Position numbers and translations under genes: made by a program. Shown piece after piece: positions 5,549 to 11,024 of a stretch of DNA of 11,024 bases. Numbering within the stretch: position 1 is the stretch's first letter; each line of letters begins with the position of its first letter. This DNA comes from Planctomycetaceae bacterium. Lineage in GTDB: Bacteria > Planctomycetota > Planctomycetia > Pirellulales > Pirellulaceae. The notes under the pieces were generated by a model. The model did no database searches. It was not told the DNA's origin and was given only the letters and a program-made list of their open reading frames with translations. Location: NCBI GenBank assembly GCA_002708345.1, contig PANG01000047.1:3247-14270 (forward strand), given 5' to 3'.

Positions 5549-7385
5549 AGTCGAGTGGAAACTGACTGATGTAAGCGTCGATTTCATGACGTGCGGCATC
5601 GGGTTGCTCGTCCTTGAGCAGTACGAATCCCTCGATCACCAGCACATCCATGTTGGTAGCCAGGAAGCAGCGATGCGCATCTTCCGGCGTGCAGACGATC
5701 GGTTCCCCGCGAATATTAAAACTGGTATTCACCACCAGCGGACAGCCGGTCTGCTGGTAAAAACTTTGCAACAGCCGGTGAAGCTCGGGAGCATGAACCG
5801 GATCGGCAGTCTGAACACGTGCCGAGTTATCAACATGCGTGATCGCCGGCACACTGGAACGGGACACCTTGAGCTTGTCGACTCCCCGCCGCTGCCTGTC
5901 CTCGTCGCTTAACTCGCTCAGCTGGCCGGAATTCACATCCGCAACCAGCAACATGTAGGGGCTGAGCTGTCCATCGTCCATCTCAAAAAACTCGTGCACA
6001 TGGTCTGCCAGGATGACAGGAGCAAAGGGGCGGAAGGACTCCCGAAACTTGATCTTGCGGTTCATTACCGACTGCATCTCACGGCTGCGGGCATCTCCCA
6101 GGATGCTACGACTTCCAAGTGCACGGGGACCAAATTCCATCCTGCCCTGCATCCACCCCACCACCTTCTGGTCCGCCAGCAGCCCGGCCACATGTTCTGC
6201 CAGCTGCTCGCGGTCCTCGATCAACCGGTAGCTGGCTCCCTGCTTGTCGAGGTACTGCCGGATCTGGTCGGTAGTAAACGATGGGCCCAGCAGCGATCCT
6301 GTCTGGCTGTCATCCGGATTGGGAGTCCGGGGCTTGCCGAGCAGCTGGTGCCAGGCAAACAGGGCCACCCCCAATGCTCCCCCCGCATCACCGGCAGCCG
6401 GCTGGATCCAGAGGTTTTCAAAGGGCGATTCCCGCAGGATCCGCCCGTTGCCGACGCAGTTAAGAGCCACCCCACCAGCCAGGCAGAGGTTCTCGCTTTT
6501 CCCCTGGCGATGTGCCGTGCGGATGGTCCGAAGCATGATCTCCTCGGTCACCTGCTGGATCGAAGCCGCGATGTCCATTTCCCGATCGGTGAGCGCGCCC
6601 TCGGCCTTCCTCGGCGGACTACCAAACAGGTCGTGGAACCGCCGGCTGGTCATGGTCAACCCCTGGCAGTAGTTAAAATAGGACATGTCCAGTTGAAAGG
6701 AACCGTCTTCCCTGAGATCCAGCAGGTGATCCAGGATCAGGTCGGCATAACGCGGTTCCCCGTAAGGGGCCAGCCCCATCAACTTGTATTCTCCCGAGTT
6801 GACACGGAATCCACAGTAATAGGTGAAGGCGGAATAGAGCAGCCCGATCGAATGGGGAAAGTGCATTTCATGCGTCAGCTGGATCTGGTTTCCCTGGCCA
6901 TGACCGATCGAGGCAGTCGCCCACTCACCGACACCGTCGAGCGTGACAATTGCCGCTTCTTCAAACGGGGACGGAAAGAATGCGCTGGCCGCGTGCGACT
7001 CGTGATGCTCGGTGAAGACGATCTTGCGAGAGTAATCTCCATTGAGTCCACGGCGTATCTCGCGTGGCAGATGGAGTTTCTGCTTAACCCAGAGTGGCAG
7101 GGCCTGGAGAAAAGAACGAAAACCACGAGGTGCGTATGCCAGGTAGGTCTCAAGCAGGCGATCAAACTTCAGCAGCGGCTTGTCATAAAACCCCACCAGG
7201 TCCAGTTCCGTAGCGCTGATTCCTGCCTCCTGGAGGCAGTACTCGATCGCTTGCTGGGGAAAGCGGTAATCATGTTTTCTGCGGCTAAACCGTTCTTCCT
7301 GTGCCGCGGCCACGATCCTGCCATCGACGACCAGGGCCGCAGCCGAGTCATGGTAAAAAGCAGAAATACCCAGGATGGCAGTCAT
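5547..7385 (-). CDS. Carbamoyltransferase (NodU/CmcH/TobZ/SxtI family)
   Basis: This is a 612-residue protein, full length for the family. The N-terminal Kae1-like domain (about 3-355) begins ILGISAFYHDSAAAL and has the metal-binding EHHESHAASAF motif (His127, His128, His131), TLDGVGEW (Asp150), KLMGLAPYGEP and LCLAGGVALNCVGNG. The C-terminal YrdC-like domain (about 370-590) has GRMEFGPRALGSRSIL, ESFRPFAP and NTSFNIRGEPIVCTPEDA. Such enzymes make carbamoyl-adenylate from carbamoyl phosphate and ATP and pass carbamoyl to a hydroxyl of a sugar, antibiotic or alkaloid. No secretion signal is seen, so it acts in the cytoplasm, perhaps at the membrane with SxtJ. It is first in the operon. The ATG at 7385 has a weak GGA 5-7 nt upstream. 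The acceptor is unknown; no glycosyltransferase or biosynthetic gene is adjacent. The family is certain. Confidence 0.93.
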   Translation of the reverse strand: MTAILGISAFYHDSAAALVVDGRIVAAAQEERFSRRKHDYRFPQQAIEYCLQEAGISATELDLVGFYDKPLLKFDRLLETYLAYAPRGFRSFLQALPLWVKQKLHLPREIRRGLNGDYSRKIVFTEHHESHAASAFFPSPFEEAAIVTLDGVGEWATASIGHGQGNQIQLTHEMHFPHSIGLLYSAFTYYCGFRVNSGEYKLMGLAPYGEPRYADLILDHLLDLREDGSFQLDMSYFNYCQGLTMTSRRFHDLFGSPPRKAEGALTDREMDIAASIQQVTEEIMLRTIRTAHRQGKSENLCLAGGVALNCVGNGRILRESPFENLWIQPAAGDAGGALGVALFAWHQLLGKPRTPNPDDSQTGSLLGPSFTTDQIRQYLDKQGASYRLIEDREQLAEHVAGLLADQKVVGWMQGRMEFGPRALGSRSILGDARSREMQSVMNRKIKFRESFRPFAPVILADHVHEFFEMDDGQLSPYMLLVADVNSGQLSELSDEDRQRRGVDKLKVSRSSVPAITHVDNSARVQTADPVHAPELHRLLQSFYQQTGCPLVVNTSFNIRGEPIVCTPEDAHRCFLATNMDVLVIEGFVLLKDEQPDAARHEIDAYISQFPLD

Positions 7386-7582
7386 TTTTCCACGTCCTAT
7401 TATCCCCGGATGAAATCGACCGAAAGGGATCCAGGGTGAGCACAGGGACCGATACTATCGGATTCGACAAACCACGAAAGCCGCGCTAAGACCAATCAGA
7501 GCTGCGGATCGTGGCGGCCTGCCATGAGAGGTAATTGTACCGGTTAGACCGACTTTGGGGATTCGGGCTGTCACTGGCTGGA
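7386..7582 (-). promoter_or_regulatory. Intergenic leader of the carbamoyltransferase operon (promoter region presumed)
   Basis: These 197 nt separate the anti-sigma gene from the carbamoyltransferase gene and must hold the operon promoter if it is not read through from upstream. I see no convincing -35/-10 pair. A 13-bp palindrome, CCGATACTATCGG (7449-7461), lies 64 nt before the start codon and is a possible operator. No GGAAC element like the one upstream of the sigma gene is present. Confidence 0.3.
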
Positions 7583-8434
7583 CTAGCCAAAATCAGGTGA
7601 GCGGACCAGGTGGTCAAGCGATTGCACATCGCTCCCCCCCACCAGCACGAACAACGAGTCCCCGTTTTGCCAGGCGGCCAGAGACCACTGGCCTGTGCTG
7701 GCCAGCCTTCGCAGCGGATAACTCGGAAGAGAATACCGCCGGGGCGTCTTGATCACGACCAGGTAAACCGTCCCGTGGCGTTGCGACGAGACGTCCAGCA
7801 CGACTGCCCGCGAATCGAGTCCCGTGGAAAAAACCTGCCACTGCCTGGCGGCCGGAATAATACGGGGATCTATTTCGTAATCTGACGGCAACTGACCCAT
7901 TACCGTGGACCAGGACCCCGGCATGCGGACCTGCTGCTCAAGACGTGGAAGCCAGCGACCAGCCCGATCTGCAAGTTCACTTGCCAGGTAAGGCGACCCC
8001 GCCTTCTCGTCTCCCTGCCAGATCACTGCCAGCGTCAGAAGCACCACCACTCCCAGCGAGACAGCCAGCAACCGGCGAGAGGCACGTGGTTTCCGAGGGA
8101 CCTCGAGGTCCTGTCCGGATTGGTTGGCACGCATGACTTCTGCCGCCGCGTCGCCCGATGCCCCCTCTGCGGCAACAACCGCCATGACCGTGTCACTCAA
8201 CAACCCGCGGGCCTCCTCGGTCTGCGGTCCAGCAAAGACCTGTTGCGCCAGCCGGACTTCCAGATCCCCAGGCACGTCACCCTGCCTGAGCATCTCGCCG
8301 ACAAGCTGGTCAAACTCCTGCGATCGCCGCAGCAGATCACGACCATTTTCATCTAGCTGGAGTGGATCCGCATCCCGGCTTCCTGGCCGACAGGCATCAA
8401 TTTCCAGTTCAATTTGTTTTCGGTCTTCGGTCAT
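7583..8434 (-). CDS. Putative membrane-bound anti-sigma factor
   Basis: This is a 283-residue protein. It has a cytoplasmic N-terminal part of about 120 residues rich in acidic and helical sequence (LDENGRDLLRRSQEFDQLVGEML), a basic stop (PRKPRASRR), one membrane helix at about 121-139, and an extracytoplasmic domain of about 140 residues containing beta-like stretches (RAVVLDVSS, GTVYLVVIKT, SLFVLVGGSD). It starts 6 nt after the sigma factor's stop, so the two are co-transcribed and probably coupled. This arrangement is that of a transmembrane anti-sigma factor that holds the sigma factor until an envelope signal releases it. The HxxxCxxC zinc motif of ZAS-type anti-sigmas is absent, so the call rests on context and topology. 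Nothing in the outer domain reveals the signal. Confidence 0.65.
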   Translation of the reverse strand: MTEDRKQIELEIDACRPGSRDADPLQLDENGRDLLRRSQEFDQLVGEMLRQGDVPGDLEVRLAQQVFAGPQTEEARGLLSDTVMAVVAAEGASGDAAAEVMRANQSGQDLEVPRKPRASRRLLAVSLGVVVLLTLAVIWQGDEKAGSPYLASELADRAGRWLPRLEQQVRMPGSWSTVMGQLPSDYEIDPRIIPAARQWQVFSTGLDSRAVVLDVSSQRHGTVYLVVIKTPRRYSLPSYPLRRLASTGQWSLAAWQNGDSLFVLVGGSDVQSLDHLVRSPDFG

Positions 8435-8440
8435 GGTTCT

Positions 8441-9037
8441 TTACTCTTCCCTGGCTGCCGGGAAGATCTCTTTACCCTCGCTACAAAGCAACTTGTATCG
8501 CAACTGTCCCTTGGCCCGTGACAGCCGGCTCATCACCGTGCCAATTGCCAACTGGAGGGACTCGGCAATCTCCTGGTAGGACAGATCTTCAAAATAAAAC
8601 ATCAGCAGCACGGTCCGAAATGGTTCCGGCATCTCGTCCAGGGCCGCCTGGAGCTGCTCCTTGTCAACATCCTCTTTCTTGATTTTCTCCGGAACCTGGT
8701 TTACATCCATCTCCAGGCTACTGCTATCCACCGGCCGGCGTCTGCGGTACATCTTGAGGAACTGGTTCCGGGTGATCGCCAGCAACCAGCCCCGTGCCCT
8801 CTCAACCTCCCTCAACTGATCGATCTTCTGGTAGGCGGCCAGGAAGACCTGCTGTGCAAGGTCATCTGCATCAGCGGCATTGCCTGACAACCGGTAACCA
8901 TAGCGATAGACATCAGGATGGTACTGGTGAATCAGGCGATCAATGAGGTTCTCACCGTTCGCAGCGGCATCCTGTTGGACACGGCTCGGCACCGCTGCCA
9001 GGTTCGTGGTTTCAACAAGTGGGGTCTTGGGGGCCAC
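8441..9037 (-). CDS. ECF-type RNA polymerase sigma factor
   Basis: This is a 198-residue protein with the two ECF domains. Region 2 lies at about 34-100 (YRYGYRLSGNAADADDLAQQ, then RGWLLAITRNQFLKMYRRRR) and contacts the -10 element. Region 4 lies at about 127-185 with the helix-turn-helix LSYQEIAESLQLAIGTVMSR for the -35 element. Regions 1.1 and 3 are absent, as in all ECF sigmas. The GTG at 9037 is preferred because GGAG (9046-9049) sits 8 nt upstream; an in-frame GTG at 8992 would remove 15 poorly conserved residues. The anti-sigma gene follows by 6 nt. A sigma-E-like promoter upstream suggests autoregulation. The ECF subgroup and targets cannot be assigned from sequence alone. Confidence 0.92.
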   Translation of the reverse strand: MAPKTPLVETTNLAAVPSRVQQDAAANGENLIDRLIHQYHPDVYRYGYRLSGNAADADDLAQQVFLAAYQKIDQLREVERARGWLLAITRNQFLKMYRRRRPVDSSSLEMDVNQVPEKIKKEDVDKEQLQAALDEMPEPFRTVLLMFYFEDLSYQEIAESLQLAIGTVMSRLSRAKGQLRYKLLCSEGKEIFPAAREE

Positions 9038-9045
9038 TCAAAGAA

Positions 9046-9049
9046 CTCC
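9046..9049 (-). promoter_or_regulatory. Ribosome binding site supporting the GTG start of the ECF sigma gene
   Basis: GGAG lies 8 nt before the GTG at 9037. No comparable site was noted before the alternative GTG at 8992, so this decides the start. Confidence 0.55.
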
Positions 9050-9124
9050 ATCAAACTCCGCTACCAAATCGACCCGTGGAAACCTGATTTTATTCCCACA
9101 GGAACCAGAGAAACCAGCATTCTA

Positions 9125-9140
9125 TGGCACTCACGTGCCA
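9125..9140. repeat. Inverted repeat TGGCAC / GTGCCA in the sigma-gene leader
   Basis: TGGCAC (9125-9130) and GTGCCA (9135-9140) are exact reverse complements around a 4-nt TCAC loop. The site lies between the predicted promoter (9202-9229) and the GTG at 9037, so it would be in the 5' untranslated mRNA or act as an operator. Confidence 0.35.
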
Positions 9141-9201
9141 GTCGCATCTGTCGAATACTCCCAGGGCGTCTTTTTCCCGGCAGTTGTCGTGTTCTACGTG
9201 C

Positions 9202-9229
9202 TTAGACGCTGCCAGTTCAGTGAAGTTCC
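9202..9229 (-). promoter_or_regulatory. Candidate ECF (sigma-E-like) promoter of the sigma/anti-sigma operon
   Basis: On the minus strand GGAACTT (9229-9223) is followed after exactly 16 nt by TCTAA (9206-9202). This fits the GGAACTT / TCTRA pattern known for Escherichia coli sigma-E, and GGAAC is the commonest -35 core for ECF sigmas generally. It points toward the sigma gene and implies a leader of roughly 155-160 nt. Autoregulation is the usual arrangement for such operons. The consensus was not derived in this organism, so moderate confidence is appropriate. Confidence 0.45.
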
Positions 9230-9260
9230 CTGCGAGCAACTTCTCCCTGCCTGGAAGGAC

Positions 9261-11024
9261 TTATTCTGACATTTTTCGCGGGCGTGGAACACGACCTGCC
9301 GATTTCGCGTTACGGCGTCCTCTTTTCCCCCGCTTGTGCGACTCAACTTTTACATCCGAAACCTTTTCCCCGATGGAATCCTGCAGTTGAGTGATTCGGT
9401 CCCGGATCGCGGCAGCCCGTTCAAACTCGAGTTGATCGGCAGCCTCCATCATCTCTGCTTCCAGTTCACGGATATATTCTTCGGTGATGTACTCTTCCTC
9501 GCTGTCACGACCAACCGCCTCGTTCGCCTCGCGATGGGCGGCTACTTCACTCTCGATCCCCTGGCGGATGTTTTTCTGGATCGTTTCAGGGGTGATTCCA
9601 TGCTCCTCGTTGTAGGCCTGCTGGATCGCCCGGCGGCGGGCGGTTTCGTCGATCGCCCGCTGCATCGAGTTGGTCACCTTGTCGGCATACAGGATCACCC
9701 GGGCATTGACGTGACGTGCCGCCCTGCCAATCGTCTGGATCAGGGAGGTTTCACTTCGCAGGAAGCCCTCCTTGTCCGCATCCAGGATGGCAACCATCGA
9801 GACCTCGGGAAGATCCAGTCCCTCGCGCAGCAGGTTCACACCGACCAACGCATCAAACGTCCCCTCCCGAAGGTTTCGCAACAACTCAACCCGCTCAAAG
9901 GCGTCCAGTTCGCTGTGAAGCCACTTGCAGGCGACCCCTTCCTTGACCAGGTAGTCAGAGAGATCTTCCGAGAGACGCTTGGTGAGAGCCGTCACCAGCA
10001 CCCTCTCGCCCAGGGCCGCTCTTTCGCGAATCTGCCCCAGCAAATGAGGAACCTGGCCGCGGGCCGGGACAACTTCGATTTCCGGATCGAGCAGGCCGGT
10101 CGGACGGATCACCTGTTCGACCAGTTCGCCGCCAGTCCGAGAAAGCTCGAAATCGCCAGGAGTTGCCGAAACGTAGACCACGCGCGGGTTCTTCTTCTGC
10201 CATTCCTCGAACGTCAGGGGACGGTTGTCGAGTGCACTGGGAAGCCGGAAGCCATGTTCGACCAGTGTCGTCTTGCGACTTCGATCCCCGGCATACATGG
10301 CCCGTACCTGGGGCACAGTGGCATGGGACTCGTCGACAAAGAGGAGGAAATCGTCGGGGAAAAAATCGTACAGCGTGGAGGGGGGTTCCCCTGGCTTGCG
10401 GCCCGCGAGCGCACGGCTGTAGTTCTCCATGCCAGGGCAGTAACCCATTTCCTGCATCATCTCCAGGTCGAAGCGGGTACGGGCACTGAGGCGCTGGGCC
10501 TCAAGCAGCTGCCCCTCGGATCGGAATTTCTCCAGCTGTTCTTCCAGTTCCTCGCGTATCTCCGCAACCGCAGCTCCGACCCGTTCGTCCGGCATGACAA
10601 AATGCTTGGCCGGGTAGATGAACAGGTGCTGCTCACGACTGATCGTCTCACCGGTGAGCGGATTGATGATCGCCAGCTGGTCCACCTCGTCACCCCAGAA
10701 CTCGATGCGAAAAGCAAATTGCTCGTAGGAAGGCCAGATCTCCACGCAGTCACCACGCACCCGGAACTTGGACCGTTCAAAGGAGACGTCGTTACGCTCG
10801 TACTGGATATCGACCAGCTTCATCAGCATCTGGTCGCGATCGACCTGCTGGCCACAAGAGAGTGCCACCATCATCTCCTTGTAATCCTGCGGTGATCCAA
10901 GGCCGTAAATGCTCGAAACGCTGGCAATGATGATCACGTCCTCGCGACTTACCAGCGAACTGGTGGAGGCAAGCCGCAGACGGTCGATCTCCTCGTTGAT
11001 CGATGAATCCTTCTCGATATAGAT
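9261..11024 (-). CDS. uvrB: Excinuclease ABC subunit B, C-terminal part (N-terminus beyond the right edge)
   Basis: The frame is open from the right edge to a TAA at 9263-9261, giving 587 residues; roughly the first hundred, with the Walker A motif, are outside the window. The fragment begins IYIEKDSSINEEIDRLR, the distal side of the beta-hairpin that clamps damaged DNA, followed by ASVSSIYGLGSP. Helicase motifs follow: FVDESHATVPQ (about 231-239), YVSATPGDFE (about 284-292), NLLREGLDLPEVSMVAILDADKEG, and QTIGRAARH (430-438). A UVR domain (about 514-549) that binds UvrC closes the conserved part. A Lys/Arg-rich tail of about 25 residues (HKRGKRGRRNAKS...) extends beyond it. UvrB loads damaged DNA from UvrA and recruits UvrC in nucleotide excision repair. 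No link to the neighbouring operons is evident. The annotation is certain. Confidence 0.97.
   Translation of the reverse strand: MYIEKDSSINEEIDRLRLASTSSLVSREDVIIIASVSSIYGLGSPQDYKEMMVALSCGQQVDRDQMLMKLVDIQYERNDVSFERSKFRVRGDCVEIWPSYEQFAFRIEFWGDEVDQLAIINPLTGETISREQHLFIYPAKHFVMPDERVGAAVAEIREELEEQLEKFRSEGQLLEAQRLSARTRFDLEMMQEMGYCPGMENYSRALAGRKPGEPPSTLYDFFPDDFLLFVDESHATVPQVRAMYAGDRSRKTTLVEHGFRLPSALDNRPLTFEEWQKKNPRVVYVSATPGDFELSRTGGELVEQVIRPTGLLDPEIEVVPARGQVPHLLGQIRERAALGERVLVTALTKRLSEDLSDYLVKEGVACKWLHSELDAFERVELLRNLREGTFDALVGVNLLREGLDLPEVSMVAILDADKEGFLRSETSLIQTIGRAARHVNARVILYADKVTNSMQRAIDETARRRAIQQAYNEEHGITPETIQKNIRQGIESEVAAHREANEAVGRDSEEEYITEEYIRELEAEMMEAADQLEFERAAAIRDRITQLQDSIGEKVSDVKVESHKRGKRGRRNAKSAGRVPRPRKMSE

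Noticed and set aside
7399..7404. GATAAT on the minus strand as a -10 box for the carbamoyltransferase operon
   Set aside because: It is only 13 nt from the start codon and has no matching -35 box at 16-18 nt, so the transcript would lack room for a ribosome binding site.
5994..7439. 481-codon open frame on the + strand opposite the carbamoyltransferase gene
   Set aside because: It is antisense to a full-length, motif-complete carbamoyltransferase, with no recognisable domain of its own.
9336..10895. 519-codon open frame on the + strand opposite uvrB
   Set aside because: It lies wholly antisense to the clearly conserved uvrB and its translation shows no domain; it reflects codon bias of the real gene.
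1..11024. CRISPR arrays, tRNA/rRNA genes, transposases, integrases or att-like repeats
   Set aside because: Read through both strands; no regularly spaced repeats, cloverleaf-like intergenic sequence or mobile-element proteins were seen.

Overview
The window looks like chromosomal DNA from a member of the Planctomycetota. This rests on protein flavour only: a NarL-type regulator ending in the HVQHVLRKVG...RTQAAVWAVR signature common there, a UvrB with an extended basic tail, and an ECF sigma/anti-sigma pair. G+C is moderately high and CCWGG pentamers are strikingly frequent. No RNA gene, CRISPR array, insertion sequence or integrase is visible. The genus cannot be named from this sequence.

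Layout, left to right. (1) Positions 1-1051, + strand: the 3' part of an enolase-superfamily (mandelate racemase/muconate lactonizing enzyme type) gene. (2) Positions 1068-1703, - strand, convergent with it: a NarL/LuxR response regulator split by one in-frame TAG between receiver and HTH domains. (3) Positions 1827-2606, -: an unrecognised single-pass membrane protein with a proline-rich exported part. (4) Positions 2703-7385, -: a tight four-gene membrane operon, transcribed in the order carbamoyltransferase (NodU/CmcH/SxtI type), SxtJ-family membrane protein, DUF5989 mini-membrane protein, and a five-TM alkaline-phosphatase-fold transferase resembling LtaS. Its gaps are 8, 32 and 8 nt, and it ends in a perfect 12-bp palindrome over the last stop codon. 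(5) Positions 7583-9037, -: a putative anti-sigma factor and its ECF sigma factor, preceded by a good match to a sigma-E-type promoter. (6) Positions 9261-11024, -: the C-terminal part of uvrB, running off the right edge.

How it fits together. The four-gene operon is the most interesting part. A soluble carbamoyltransferase would make carbamoyl-adenylate and transfer carbamoyl to a hydroxyl group. SxtJ and DUF5989 are small membrane proteins of unknown function that recur next to such enzymes. The last gene carries an extracytoplasmic phospho- or sulfo-transferase/hydrolase-like domain with unusual active-site residues. Together they suggest a membrane-associated system that decorates a cell-surface glycan or lipid; that role is inference. 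The ECF sigma operon lies immediately upstream on the same strand and is probably autoregulated. No copy of its putative promoter motif was seen in front of the carbamoyltransferase operon.
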